A stretch of DNA of 57,367 nucleotides from Bradyrhizobium diversitatis (GCF_016031635.1 NZ_JACEGD010000038.1:1-57367); one strand, 5' to 3'; shown: positions 7,641 through 16,894, counted from the first letter of the stretch. A program made the numbers and translations. Notes: generated from the letters alone by a model not told the origin.

Positions 7641-8858
7641 ATGACGTTCCAGTTCACACGCCGTCGCGCGCTCGCGCTCACCGGGTCCGCCATTGCCGCG
7701 CCGTTCCTGTGGCGGCAGGCGCGAGCCGCCTACGACGAGGGCGTTACCGACACCGAGATCAAGCTTGGAACGACGGCGGCGTATAGCGGGCCGGTTTCGG
7801 CGATCGCCTCTTATGGCGAGGCGCAAGTGGCCTATTTCAAGATGATCAATGATCGCGGCGGCATCAACGGCCGCAAGATCAATTTGATCTCGCTCGACAA
7901 CGCATTCTCTCCGCCGAAGACGATCGAGCAAACGCGAAGACTGGTCGAGTCTGACGGCGTCTTCGCGATTGCGGGAGCTTTGGGCACACCGACCAACGCT
8001 GCCGTTCAGAAGTACCTCAATTCCAAGAAGGTCCCGAACCTGTTCCTCACCTCGGGATCGGAGCGGTTCAATGACCCCGCGAACTTCCCGTGGATCGTTC
8101 CGCTGTACCCCTCTTATGTCGCACAGGGGATGATCTACGGGCGCTTTCTGCTGGAAAACAAACCGAACGCGAAGATCGGCGTGCTGTTCGAGAACGACGA
8201 CCTCGGTCGGGATTATCTGCGCGGCTTGAAGCAGGGCCTCGGCAGCAAAGCTCAGACGATGATCGTTGCTGAGAAATCCCACGAAGTCACCGATCCCACC
8301 ATAGACAGCGCCGTCATCTCGATCCAGGCGGCCGGTGCGGATACGTTCATCCAGTTCACCAACCAACGTTATGCCGCGCAGGGAATCCGCAAGGTGGCGG
8401 TCTCCAACTGGAAGCCGCTTCAGATCATCGCCTCCAACGCAGCCAGCATCGCGCAGACGCTGGTGCCCGTCGGTCTCGAGAATTGCAAAGGTATCTATTC
8501 CGCGCGCTGGGAGAAGGCGCCCAGTGACGCGGCCTTCGCAAACGATGCAGGAGTCGAAGACTTCAAGAAATTCGTCGGCGAATACATGCCCAAATACAAT
8601 CTGGAAGATCTCAATGCGGTCCCCGGTTACAATTGCGCCTGTGCGATCGCCGAGGTGCTGAAGCGTTGCGGCGATGAGCTGACGCGAGAGAATCTCTTGA
8701 AGCAAGCGACCTCGCTGAAGGATCTTTCGCTGCCTTTGCTTCTGAACGGAATCAAGCTCTCGAACTCGTCGACGGACTACGCCGCCTTTCACGCCATGGA
8801 ACTGATCCAGTTCGACGGCGAGAAATTCGTCGGTCAGGGCGATGTCATCCAGATCTAG
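7641..8858 (+). CDS. Branched-chain-type ABC transporter substrate-binding protein
   Basis: Protein of 405 residues of the Peripla_BP_6 (LivJ-like) family. It has a twin-arginine-like signal (TRRRALALTG, cleavage near ARAAYDEG), suggesting Tat export in a folded state. The mature protein starts with TEIKLGTTAAYSGPV and has FFGIY-free, LivJ-type lobes. ATG at 7641 follows GGGGAGAAC. It is closely similar to the protein at 28477 (shared SPPKTIEQTRRLVES-type and NDDLGRDY motifs). No permease is adjacent; it may feed the LivHMGF system at 11280. Ligand probably an aromatic or alicyclic acid. Confidence 0.88.
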   Translation: MTFQFTRRRALALTGSAIAAPFLWRQARAAYDEGVTDTEIKLGTTAAYSGPVSAIASYGEAQVAYFKMINDRGGINGRKINLISLDNAFSPPKTIEQTRRLVESDGVFAIAGALGTPTNAAVQKYLNSKKVPNLFLTSGSERFNDPANFPWIVPLYPSYVAQGMIYGRFLLENKPNAKIGVLFENDDLGRDYLRGLKQGLGSKAQTMIVAEKSHEVTDPTIDSAVISIQAAGADTFIQFTNQRYAAQGIRKVAVSNWKPLQIIASNAASIAQTLVPVGLENCKGIYSARWEKAPSDAAFANDAGVEDFKKFVGEYMPKYNLEDLNAVPGYNCACAIAEVLKRCGDELTRENLLKQATSLKDLSLPLLLNGIKLSNSSTDYAAFHAMELIQFDGEKFVGQGDVIQI

Positions 8859-8886
8859 ATCAACCTGCAAAAGTGGCGAGCTGACA

Positions 8887-9666
8887 ATGGACCTCGGAAT
8901 TCGTGGACGCACCGCGCTGGTCTGCGCGGCGAGTAAGGGGTTGGGACGGGCTTGTGCCGAGGCGCTTGCCGCCGAGGGGGTCAACTTGGTGCTGACGGCG
9001 CGGCGCTCTGACCTGCTTGAGCAAGTCGCGGCCTCCATCCGTCAGAAGTTTTCCGTGACGGTAGCCGCCGCCTCCGGTGACATCACCACGGAGGCCGGAC
9101 GCGCGGCGGCACTGTCGGCGTGCCCCAGGCCGGATATCCTCGTCAACAATGCCGGCGGCCCGCCGGTGGGCGACTGGCACAGCTTCGAGCGGGAGCAATG
9201 GCTGGCGGCGGCCGACAGCAACATGGTCGCGGCGATCATGATGATCCGTGCCGTGATCGACGGGATGGCCGAACGTAAGTTCGGCAGGATCATCAACATC
9301 ACCTCGGCCATGGTAAAGCAGCCGCACGCAGCTCTGAGTCTATCCGTCGCGGCGCGGATCGGGCTGACCGGGTTCACCAAGGCGATCGCAGCCCAGTACG
9401 TCGGCGCGAATGTGACGATCAATAGTCTCCTGCCCGAGCAGTTCGAAACCGACCGGCTCCGCTCCAACATCCAGAAGCTGACCGCAAAGAGCGGCCGGAC
9501 CCTGGACGAAGAGGTCGCCGCGTCCGCCGCCAGCAGCCCGGCGAAGCGCATGGGGCGTGTCGAAGAGTTTGGCGCCGTCTGTGCATTCTATTGCAGCGCC
9601 CATGCAGGCTACCTGACTGGCCAGAACGTCATGCTGGACGGTGGGCGTTATCCCGCCGTTTTCTAG
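8887..9666 (+). CDS. SDR-family protein with altered active site
   Basis: Protein of 259 residues. The cofactor motif is modified (CAASKGLG instead of TGxxxGIG), NNAGG is present, and SA at the start of SAMVKQPH supplies the catalytic Ser position. The YxxxK pair is replaced by S-V-A-A-R (in LSVAARIGLTGF). Such divergent SDRs recur among 3-oxoacyl-ACP-reductase-like proteins, so it may still be an enzyme with different chemistry. ATG at 8887 was chosen over an upstream in-frame start that overlaps the binding-protein gene. It ends the rightward operon started by the amidohydrolase. Confidence 0.78.
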   Translation: MDLGIRGRTALVCAASKGLGRACAEALAAEGVNLVLTARRSDLLEQVAASIRQKFSVTVAAASGDITTEAGRAAALSACPRPDILVNNAGGPPVGDWHSFEREQWLAAADSNMVAAIMMIRAVIDGMAERKFGRIINITSAMVKQPHAALSLSVAARIGLTGFTKAIAAQYVGANVTINSLLPEQFETDRLRSNIQKLTAKSGRTLDEEVAASAASSPAKRMGRVEEFGAVCAFYCSAHAGYLTGQNVMLDGGRYPAVF

Positions 9667-9859
9667 AATCGCGCTGAGCACGACGCCGGACGTTCACGCG
9701 CCGCACGAATCCCTGCCGCTTGCGAAGTTCAAAGGAAAGTCCTGGAAATTGCTGGACGGGACGGGAATGTCGGCCAGCGCGAGTGGATCGATGGCCGAGA
9801 CGCGGGTTGCGCCGATCCAGACGGCGTGCCCTCCATCGCTCATTGGCCTCGCTGCCGGT

Positions 9860-10074
9860 CATCTGGCGCGCGATCGTCACGAAGCGGTCGACGACCAGAT
9901 TGTGCGGTTCGCTCCGCCAGACCAGGGAAAACGGAACGGTCAGCGCTGGCGACGCGATGGGGCGAGCGGCAACGCCGTTCGGAACGAGGCCCGCCAAGGA
10001 TACCGGCCATCACGAGCAAGCCCCAGCCATGCCAAACTTGGCGGATAGCCTGGCCATATCCTGGCGAAGGCTCG
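9860..10074 (-). pseudogene. Remnant of a LysR-type regulator, C-terminal part
   Basis: Between the SDR and the MaoC gene, two minus-strand frames together resemble the end of a LysR effector-binding domain. One reads GYGQAIRQVWHGWGLLV; after a frameshift the other reads GLVPNGVAARPIASPALTVP, then FSLVWRSEPHNLVVDRFVTI and ARQM. The helix-turn-helix half is missing. Probably a dead regulator left by rearrangement at the junction of two modules. The rest of the 9667-10074 gap holds nothing I recognise. Confidence 0.45.
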
Positions 10075-10941
10075 TTACCCATCAGAAATTTCGCAGCGGC
10101 CGCGGTCGAGCACGAGGGTTTGCCGCTCGACCGCCCATGCGCGAAAGCGTATCCCCTCGGGTCTCCTGAACAGCTCAACCCGAATGGTGTCGCCGGGGAA
10201 TGCCGGCGAGACGAAACGCACGGCCATCGTTCGCAGGCGGTGAGGCGCGTGCGGCAGGACGAGCTTGAGGATCGCGCGGCAGGCGATGCCCAGCGTGTTG
10301 AGGCCGTGGGCGATGGGACGGTCGAAGCCGGCGCTGCGCGCGAGTTTGGGATCGGCGTGAATCGGCATGTAGTCGTGGCTGGCGAGCCGGTACAGGAGCG
10401 CGGCCTGTCCCAACGTGGAATAGTCGAGCGCGTGATCCGGAGGATCCCGAGAGGAAAATGCGGACAAGGGGGCCGGTACGTCTCCGAAATTGCCGCAGCC
10501 ACCGTCGTCCCGCAAGAAATTGGCGGCCGTCAGGCTCGCCAATGGCGTTTCGGTCGCGGCGTCCTCGATCTGCGTATCGAAATATAGCACCGCGCCACGG
10601 CCGGCACCCTTGTCGGCCACCGCTCTCACCCGATGCGAGGCCCTTATCGTTGCGCCAAGGGGAAGAGAGCGATGAAGTTCGAACCGTTGCTCGCCCTGGA
10701 GTACGCGGGGCCAGCTGATCTCCATTGCCGGTTCGGCGATCCAGAGGGGCGGCCAACCGAGGGTGACGCACATGCTCGGCACAGGTCGTTGATCGCGGCC
10801 TTCGTAGATGTAAGGCAGTTCCTCTTCGTCCGTCGGGTCCATTCCCATTCCCAGGCTCAGCGCATAAAGCGCGGCGGACCGCCAGTCGTAGGTTTGGAAG
10901 ATAGGCGGGAAATGGCGCGCCTTGACGTTCTCGAGGTTCAT
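10075..10941 (-). CDS. MaoC/hydratase-2-type double-hotdog dehydratase
   Basis: Protein of 288 residues with two hotdog halves, like eukaryotic-type enoyl-CoA hydratase 2. The C-terminal half carries the catalytic Asp and His in HDYMPIHADPKLARSAGFDR followed by HGLNTLG. The canonical GD-N-P motif is changed (GD to HD, N to M). It would hydrate 2-enoyl-CoA to (R)-3-hydroxyacyl-CoA. ATG at 10941 is preceded by AGAGGA. Paralogue of the protein at 27508. Divergent from livH, with an 18-bp palindrome between them. Confidence 0.83.
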   Translation of the reverse strand: MNLENVKARHFPPIFQTYDWRSAALYALSLGMGMDPTDEEELPYIYEGRDQRPVPSMCVTLGWPPLWIAEPAMEISWPRVLQGEQRFELHRSLPLGATIRASHRVRAVADKGAGRGAVLYFDTQIEDAATETPLASLTAANFLRDDGGCGNFGDVPAPLSAFSSRDPPDHALDYSTLGQAALLYRLASHDYMPIHADPKLARSAGFDRPIAHGLNTLGIACRAILKLVLPHAPHRLRTMAVRFVSPAFPGDTIRVELFRRPEGIRFRAWAVERQTLVLDRGRCEISDG

Positions 10942-11279
10942 CCTGTCGTCCTCTGCAAGGCTGGTGAAGCTAGGTGAGATTATTGGTTTATATGCGTACC
11001 GATTTGTCCTCCCCAGACTGTATTGTACTGCGACAAATCCTCAATGCATCGCAAAAACCGCCAAGAATGCGACAAAACATCGTTTGCGCGGAACGCCGAG
11101 ATATAATAAAGAAGTGTACCAGTTTTGGGGCGACCCCTTCAGCTGGGAAATATAACGACGGTGCCGGTCCGTTTCGACAAGGCGCAAAGGGAGGCCAAAT
11201 TGCAAGAGGAAGAACGCGCGCCTTCGGCGCGGTCATTGAGCATGTGCGACGGTGCCGCCCAGCGTTCTGAGGCTTCACT
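10942..11279. other. Divergent intergenic region, maoC-type gene / livH
   Basis: No coding sequence seen in this 338-bp gap. It is A/T-richer than its surroundings and carries the promoter and operator signals at 11102-11121. The long distance from that promoter to livH (about 165 bases) leaves room for a leader, but I see no riboswitch-like fold. Confidence 0.6.
11102..11121. promoter_or_regulatory. 18-bp palindrome copy and overlapping -10 box, liv operon
   Basis: TAATAAAGAAGTGTACCA at 11104-11121 matches the right half of the shared palindrome well (GTGTACCA). A perfect TATAAT at 11102-11107 points rightward to livH, placing the palindrome over the expected transcription start. Leftward, TATTAT at 11103-11108 could serve the MaoC gene. 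No good -35 box accompanies either. A repressor bound here would block both directions. Confidence 0.6.
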
Positions 11280-12137
11280 TTGATCGCGCTTCTCATCGCC
11301 AATTCCTTGGCGCTCGCCTCTCTCCTGATCATGCTCGCGAGCGGTCTGGCATTGATCTATGGGTTGCGTGACGTCATCAACTTCGGACATGGCGCGCTCT
11401 ATATGTTGGGTGCGTACCTTGGCTACACTGTCGCCAAGGTGACGGGGTTCTGGCTCGCGCTGCTGATCGTTCCGATCCTGCTGGCCCTCGTCGGGATCGT
11501 TCTCGAATTTCTGGTATTGCGGCCGCTCAAGAGCCGTTCACACATCGAAGTCGCGCTCGTGACGCTCGGTCTCGGTATCATTCTCGGTCAGATCATTATC
11601 TTCATCTATGGCGGCGAGGCGCGCAGCATTGATGCGCCGGCGATCCTGTCGGGATCAGTCACAGTGTTGGGCCTGTCCTATCCCGTGTACCGCGTGTTCC
11701 TGATTCTAATGGGGCTAGGGTCCTGCGTGTCGCTGGCTGTTTGGCTGAGATTCACGTCGTCGGGTCTGTTTGTCCGGGCCGTCAGCCAGGATCCTGGCGT
11801 CGCTCGCATGATGGGGATCAATTCCGATCAGCTGAGCTTGCTCGTCACCAGCCTCAGTGCGGCCTTCGCTGGAATCGCCGGCGTGTTGGCCGGTCCGTAT
11901 CTGTCGATCGATCCGGGCATGGACATCGTCATGATCGTCGATTGCCTCATCATCGTGGTGATTGGCGGCACCGGCAGCATCGCGGGAGCGATCATTGCCG
12001 CTCTGCTGTTCGGCTTCGTCCAGGTTGCGGGCTCGGTATTTCTGCCGAATGTGGCAGCGCTGGTGCCCTATGTGCTGCTCATGATCGTGCTGCTGATCGC
12101 GCCCGGCGGGATCGGTCGGGGAAGGGTGTTGAATTGA
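11280..12137 (+). CDS. livH: Branched-chain-type ABC transporter permease LivH
   Basis: Protein of 285 residues, almost wholly hydrophobic, with about eight membrane helices. It begins with the family pattern ANSLALASLLIMLASGLALI, then YGLRDVINFGHGALYMLGAY, and ends with IAPGGIGRG. It forms half of the inner-membrane channel. TTG at 11280 is the likely start, behind TGAGG. First gene of a five-gene operon (livH, livM, livG, livF, binding protein). The cargo is probably an organic acid rather than an amino acid, given the surroundings. Confidence 0.9.
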   Translation: MIALLIANSLALASLLIMLASGLALIYGLRDVINFGHGALYMLGAYLGYTVAKVTGFWLALLIVPILLALVGIVLEFLVLRPLKSRSHIEVALVTLGLGIILGQIIIFIYGGEARSIDAPAILSGSVTVLGLSYPVYRVFLILMGLGSCVSLAVWLRFTSSGLFVRAVSQDPGVARMMGINSDQLSLLVTSLSAAFAGIAGVLAGPYLSIDPGMDIVMIVDCLIIVVIGGTGSIAGAIIAALLFGFVQVAGSVFLPNVAALVPYVLLMIVLLIAPGGIGRGRVLN

Positions 12138-12178
12138 CCAGCGGAACCCCTGTTCAGAAGAATCTGCGTGAGGTCACG

Positions 12179-13183
12179 ATGTTGGGGCACGCGAGTTCGT
12201 CCTTTCGTGTGCCAGCTGCGATCGTTGCAGGCGCGATCCTGTTCGGCCTGGGAGGCGTGTTGCCGGGATATCTCGCGAGCGATTTCACGCTCAAGCTGGC
12301 CAATGAAGGCCTGCTTTTGGGCTTGCTCGCATTGAGTGTCGCCTTCCTGATGAGCGAGGCCGGTCTCGTAGCGCTCGGTGCGGCCAGCATTTACGGCGGC
12401 AGCGGATATCTGTTCGCGATCGCGATGAGCGAATGGGGCATGAGCCCGGGCGCTGCGATCGTCTTCGCTTTTCTAGCGGTGGTCGCATATGGGGCTGTGC
12501 TTGGCGCATTGATCGTCCGCACCAATCCGCTCGCCTTCATGATGTTGACGCTGGCTGCCGGCGAAATGATCAGGCATGTCGTGATGCTGGAAGCCGTGCA
12601 CGATTATACCGGCGGCGCCGACGGCCTCGTCGTCAGCTTCAAGGGGGCGATTCTGGGCATGCAAGCGGCCGACTTCGCCAATCCGCAGCATTTCTGGCCG
12701 ATCGGCTGGACCGCAGTGTGGTTGATAGGAGTGACGCTCTGGAGCGTCTCGCGGTCGAGGCTCGGCGCGACGCTGCGCGCGGTCCGTCAGAACGAGGAGC
12801 GCATGCGCTTCTCCGGGTTCAACACCTATGTCCCGCGAGTCGTTGCCTACATCCTGGTCAACGCCGTCGCTGCGGTTTCCGGCCTGCTTCACGTCCTGAA
12901 CGCCGGCTTCGTGTCGCCGGAAAGCCTTGGTCTCGGGGTGAGCACGAATGCGCTGGTCGCCGCGCTCATGGGCGGCACCGCCGGCTCGGTCGGGCCCTTG
13001 GCCGGCGGCTTGATCTTTGCGTTCGCGCAGGATGAGTTCGGAGCGCGGGGCGCGACGCAGTTGCTGACCGGTGCAGCGATCGTGCTCTTCATCGTGGTGT
13101 TTCCGCGCGGAGTCGTCGGCGGTCTCGTTGCGGCCGTGCGACGCGTCTTGCCGGGCATCGATCGTCCGCGAGGGAAGACCTGA
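12179..13183 (+). CDS. livM: Branched-chain-type ABC transporter permease LivM
   Basis: Protein of 334 residues with many membrane helices and the family motifs ANEGLLLGLLALSVAFLMSE and GATLRAVRQNEERMRFSGF (the cytoplasmic coupling helix). ATG at 12179 has a good TGAGG and was preferred. A TTG at 12134 overlapping the livH stop (TTGA) would add 15 residues and cannot be excluded. It pairs with LivH to form the channel. Confidence 0.88.
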   Translation: MLGHASSSFRVPAAIVAGAILFGLGGVLPGYLASDFTLKLANEGLLLGLLALSVAFLMSEAGLVALGAASIYGGSGYLFAIAMSEWGMSPGAAIVFAFLAVVAYGAVLGALIVRTNPLAFMMLTLAAGEMIRHVVMLEAVHDYTGGADGLVVSFKGAILGMQAADFANPQHFWPIGWTAVWLIGVTLWSVSRSRLGATLRAVRQNEERMRFSGFNTYVPRVVAYILVNAVAAVSGLLHVLNAGFVSPESLGLGVSTNALVAALMGGTAGSVGPLAGGLIFAFAQDEFGARGATQLLTGAAIVLFIVVFPRGVVGGLVAAVRRVLPGIDRPRGKT

Positions 13184-13185
13184 AC

Positions 13186-13884
13186 ATGCTGAAGATCGAG
13201 GGACTATCGGTCAACTATGGCTCGCTTCGAGCGCTTGCAGACGTCGATCTCGACGTGCATGACCAAGGCGTCCTGCATGGGATCATCGGCCCGAACGGAG
13301 CGGGCAAGTCCACCTTGCTCGACGCCGCCTGCGGCCGGCGGCGTCCCACCGCCGGCTTGGTTCGCTATCGGGGAGAGGACATTACAAAGCGGTCGGTGGC
13401 CTGGCGGCGACGCAATGGCATGTCGCGCTCGTTCCAGCGCACGAGCATCTTTCCCGACCTGACCGTCCGAGAGCAGCTCGAGCTGGTCGCCGCGCATCTC
13501 GGTGACGACCGGCTGGACGACATCATCCGCCTCATGGATCTAGGGTCCTATCTCGATCAGCAGGCCGGCCGGATCGCATACGGCGTGCAGCGCAGGGTCG
13601 ACGTCGCCTTGGCGCTCCTCGGTCGGCCCAACATCCTTCTCATGGACGAGCCGGGCGCGGGCTTGTCGGCGGTCGAAACCTTACGGCTGTTCGAGCATCT
13701 TCGCGAGCTCGTCAGCGAACAGAAGATTGTCGCCGTGGTCGTCGAGCATGATGTGGAAGCCGTGTTTGCCTGCTGTGGCATGGTCACGGTGCTCGACCTC
13801 GGACGGCATTTGGCCACCGGGACGCCCGCCGAGATCCGCAAGGATAGCCGAGTGATCGCTGCATATCTCGGGAGCGCGGCATGA
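13186..13884 (+). CDS. livG: Branched-chain-type ABC transporter ATPase LivG
   Basis: Protein of 232 residues. Walker A is GPNGAGKST near residue 33 and Walker B is ILLMDEPGAG. The ABC signature is divergent, YGVQRR where family members have SYGxQR. The Q-loop region reads SFQRTSIFPDLTV. It begins two bases after livM and its stop overlaps the livF start (ATGA). Confidence 0.9.
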   Translation: MLKIEGLSVNYGSLRALADVDLDVHDQGVLHGIIGPNGAGKSTLLDAACGRRRPTAGLVRYRGEDITKRSVAWRRRNGMSRSFQRTSIFPDLTVREQLELVAAHLGDDRLDDIIRLMDLGSYLDQQAGRIAYGVQRRVDVALALLGRPNILLMDEPGAGLSAVETLRLFEHLRELVSEQKIVAVVVEHDVEAVFACCGMVTVLDLGRHLATGTPAEIRKDSRVIAAYLGSAA

Positions 13885-14576
13885 GCCTGCTCCGGATCGA
13901 AGCGTTGTTCGCCGGCTACGGTGCATCGACGGTGCTGCACGGTGCCGACCTGACGATCGAAGCCGGGGAGTCGGTGGCGGTTGTGGGCCGCAACGGCGCC
14001 GGAAAATCCACTCTGTTGCTCTCCCTGTTTCGGGAAACGAACGTCACCGGCGGCGCGATCTGGGTCGGCGACACTCGCATCGAGCGCATGCCAGGGTATA
14101 CGGCCGCCAAGCTGGGCATCTCGATCGCGCCCCAGGGACGCCGGCTCCTGCCGAATCTGACCGTCAGGGAAAATCTGCTTCTCGGCAAGGCGACTGGACG
14201 GGCCGGGCCATGGGATCTGCGCAGCATTTTCAAGCTGTTTCCGGTTCTGGAGGAACGGGCCGGTCAGATGGGAACGATGCTCAGCGGCGGTCAGCAGCAG
14301 ATGCTGGCGATCGGCCGTGCATTGATGGCCAACCCGAACCTGCTTCTGCTCGACGAGCCATCGGAGGGGCTTTCACCGGTGCTCGTCGACGGCTTGGTCG
14401 ATACCTTGATCGACATCCGCAAGGCCGGCACGGGCGTTCTTGTGGTCGAACAGCATTTGAGTCTCGTGAAACGGGCAGCCGAGCGCTTCGTGATCCTCTC
14501 CAAGGGAGAGGTTGTTGGCGCGGGACCGATCGAGCTGATCGGCGCCGCCGAAAACCAGGCGCTCATGGCCTTGTAA
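13881..14576 (+). CDS. livF: Branched-chain-type ABC transporter ATPase LivF
   Basis: Protein of 231 residues. Walker A is GRNGAGKST, the signature LSGGQQQM is canonical, Walker B is LLLLDEPSEG, and the switch His is in VVEQHLS. APQGRRLLPNLTV is typical of LivF. It works with LivG as the heterodimeric motor. Start overlaps the livG stop by four bases. Confidence 0.92.
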   Translation: MSLLRIEALFAGYGASTVLHGADLTIEAGESVAVVGRNGAGKSTLLLSLFRETNVTGGAIWVGDTRIERMPGYTAAKLGISIAPQGRRLLPNLTVRENLLLGKATGRAGPWDLRSIFKLFPVLEERAGQMGTMLSGGQQQMLAIGRALMANPNLLLLDEPSEGLSPVLVDGLVDTLIDIRKAGTGVLVVEQHLSLVKRAAERFVILSKGEVVGAGPIELIGAAENQALMAL

Positions 14577-14612
14577 GGCGAGCAATCAATCGTCAAAAGA
14601 GGAGGGAAACAT

Positions 14613-15824
14613 ATGGGAAGTTTCGGTCAATCTGTCCTGCGGTTTATCCAACTGGCGACGCTCGGTGCCACCTTGGGTCTGGTCGCCGGGGCGGCATCGG
14701 CGCAAGAGTCCGTGAAGGTCGGCGTCCTCTTGATCGACAGCGGTCCACTAGCTGGCCTTAAGGAAAGCCAGACCAACGCCGTCAACCTCGCGATCGAGCA
14801 TGTCAACGCGGCGGGCGGCGTCATGGGAAAGAAGCTCGAGGCTGATTTCATCACCTATCCCGGCACGCCCGATACAGCGGTCGACGGCGCGACGAGAGCG
14901 ATCCAGAAGAACGGAGCCGTTTTCATCACCGGCATGGACACCTCGGCCGTTTCGCCGGCGCTTGCTGCCAAGCTGCCGGCGCTGAAAGCATTGATGCTGG
15001 AGGTGTTCGCCCAGGCGGATGGCCTCACGGGGAAGGGCTGCTCGACGAACCTGTTCCGCGTCAATGTGAGCGACTCCATCATCATGGGAGCGGTCAAGGA
15101 CTTCCTGAAGACGCAGGGCGTCAAGAAATGGGACATTCTTGCGGTTGACTACGCAGCCGGACGCGACGCCGCGGACAAGTTCAAGACGCTGGTCGCCGGC
15201 CTCGGCGGTTCGGTCGGAAAAGTCCTGTTCGCGCCGTCCGGAACGGCCGACTTCGGCGCGAAGATCTCGGAGTTGGGCAACGATCCAGCGGAAGGGCTCT
15301 TCGTCACCATATTCGGAAGCGATGCGATCAACCTTGCGAAGCAGCAGCAACAGTTCGGCCTGTTCAAGAAGTACAAGATGGTGCTCGGCAACTCGTTCGT
15401 GATTCCGCAGGTGCTTCCTGCGATGGGTGAATCCGTGCTGGGCGTCTATCAGCCGCTCGGCTTCGTGCCGGGTTTTCCCGGCGCGAAGGCAGAAGCGTTC
15501 GTCAAGGCCTGGAAGGAGAAGTACAACGGCCAATTGCCTCCCTATACCGCTGCCGACCAATACGCTGCGATCGAGCTGATGGCTGCCTCCCTCAACAAGG
15601 CGAAGTCAACCGATGTCAATGCCTTGCGCTCCGCGCTCGAAGGCCTGAAGGCCACGACAGTTCTGGGTGATGTCGAAATCCGGGCAGGAGACCATCAAAC
15701 CATACGTCCGATGGCCATCAATCAGATCGTCGCCGGTTCGGACGGCAAGCCTACCTATGAGATCAAGAAGATCGAGGCGGGCTCCGATATCATCCCGGCG
15801 GTCGATCCCGCCTGCAAGATGTGA
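14613..15824 (+). CDS. Substrate-binding protein of the Liv-type transporter
   Basis: Protein of 403 residues of the Peripla_BP_6 family with a Sec signal peptide (hydrophobic LATLGATLGLVAGAASA, cleavage before QESVKVGV). ATG at 14613 follows GAGGGAA. It closes the livHMGF operon and is the natural partner of that transporter. It is a different subfamily from the two orphan proteins at 7641 and 28477 (VLLIDSGPLAGLKESQ start), so one transporter may be served by several receptors. A strong terminator follows. Confidence 0.9.
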   Translation: MGSFGQSVLRFIQLATLGATLGLVAGAASAQESVKVGVLLIDSGPLAGLKESQTNAVNLAIEHVNAAGGVMGKKLEADFITYPGTPDTAVDGATRAIQKNGAVFITGMDTSAVSPALAAKLPALKALMLEVFAQADGLTGKGCSTNLFRVNVSDSIIMGAVKDFLKTQGVKKWDILAVDYAAGRDAADKFKTLVAGLGGSVGKVLFAPSGTADFGAKISELGNDPAEGLFVTIFGSDAINLAKQQQQFGLFKKYKMVLGNSFVIPQVLPAMGESVLGVYQPLGFVPGFPGAKAEAFVKAWKEKYNGQLPPYTAADQYAAIELMAASLNKAKSTDVNALRSALEGLKATTVLGDVEIRAGDHQTIRPMAINQIVAGSDGKPTYEIKKIEAGSDIIPAVDPACKM

Positions 15825-15834
15825 AAGGCAACGG

Positions 15835-15863
15835 AAAGCCCGCGGTGTGCAGCCGCGGGCTTT
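15835..15863. terminator. Hairpin terminator between convergent genes
   Basis: Perfect 11-bp stem: AAAGCCCGCGG at 15835-15845 and CCGCGGGCTTT at 15853-15863, with a 7-base loop. The A/T ends give a short T-run on either strand. It lies 11 bases after the binding-protein stop and 11 bases before the end of the convergent MDR gene, so it can act in both directions. Confidence 0.8.
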
Positions 15864-15874
15864 CACCAATGGTT

Positions 15875-16894
15875 TCAAGTCTGGAGCGCGATCTTTCCAA
15901 ACTGAGAACCGGCCGCAAGGCGAGCACAGGCGGAACGGATGTCAGCCATCTTGAACGTCTCATCGGCGGCAGGCTTGATCAGGCCGCGGTTGAAGACGTC
16001 GAGCAGCTGACGAAACTCGCCGACGCTGCCGCCCGTCGAGCCATACACCTCAAGCTGCCGAATGAAGAGGCGCTGCAGATCCGCGGAGGGATTTGAGCCG
16101 CTCGTCGCTCCGCAGGTAACGATCCTGCCTCCCCGCCGAAGCGACTTCAGAGACTCGCCCCAGCTCGACTTCCCGACGGAATCGATGACCATATCAACGC
16201 CGCCGCCGCTGAGTTCCAGGATGGAGCTGGAAACCGGATCCCTGGTGTAGTTGACCCCGCCCGATGCACCCAGGGAGATCGCGCGTGCGATTTTCGCGTC
16301 GCTCGACGACGTCACGTAGACGCGAGCCCCCACGAGAAGGGCGAGTTGAAGGCAGGCGACCGCGACCCCTCCGCCGATGCCGACAATGAGAACGCTTTCG
16401 CCTGGCTGCAGCGCGCGCTTGCCGAAGATCATGCGCCATGCCGTCAAATGGCCAACCATCAACGACCCGGCCGAAGTGAGGTCCGCTTCGTCCGGGAGTT
16501 CAAAAAAGCACCGGTTGGGCATGGCAACATACTCGGCGAAACCGCCATGACGATGCTCTCCCATCAATCGGGCGCTGACGCAGAGCGGCTGGTCGCCGGC
16601 CTCGCAGTACCGGCATTTGCCGCAGAAGGCGACGGAGTAGAGGATCGCCTTTGCGCCCCTGCGCAATCCGCTGCCGGGCTCGGTCTCGACGATTTCGCCT
16701 GCGGCCTCTACGCCGAGGACCTGCGGGAGCGTATGCGTAATGCCAGCGCCGTTGTCCCGCATATAGAGATCTACGCGGTTCAGCGACGACGCGGCAATCC
16801 TCAGGACGGACTCGCCTGGCTTGGGAGTAGGGTCGGGAAAGTCGCGCCAACTCAGGCCGTCTGCTCCGCGTTGATCTAGAACTGCTGCCTTCAT
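15875..16894 (-). CDS. Zinc-type MDR dehydrogenase/reductase
   Basis: Protein of 339 residues of the medium-chain dehydrogenase/reductase family. The four structural-zinc Cys are visible in FCGKCRYCEAGDQPLC near residue 100. The Rossmann motif is VGIGGGVA (about 170). Catalytic-zinc residues are less clear (VLGVEAAGEIVE is present). It may oxidise an alcohol or reduce an enoyl-CoA double bond. Single leftward gene, divergent from the AliA-like operon; two palindrome copies lie between them. Confidence 0.82.
   Translation of the reverse strand: MKAAVLDQRGADGLSWRDFPDPTPKPGESVLRIAASSLNRVDLYMRDNGAGITHTLPQVLGVEAAGEIVETEPGSGLRRGAKAILYSVAFCGKCRYCEAGDQPLCVSARLMGEHRHGGFAEYVAMPNRCFFELPDEADLTSAGSLMVGHLTAWRMIFGKRALQPGESVLIVGIGGGVAVACLQLALLVGARVYVTSSSDAKIARAISLGASGGVNYTRDPVSSSILELSGGGVDMVIDSVGKSSWGESLKSLRRGGRIVTCGATSGSNPSADLQRLFIRQLEVYGSTGGSVGEFRQLLDVFNRGLIKPAADETFKMADIRSACARLAAGSQFGKIALQT

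Noticed and set aside
7185..9038. 617-residue minus-strand open frame
   Set aside because: Antisense to the unknown protein, binding protein and SDR; an open frame caused by GC-rich codon structure, with no domain signature.
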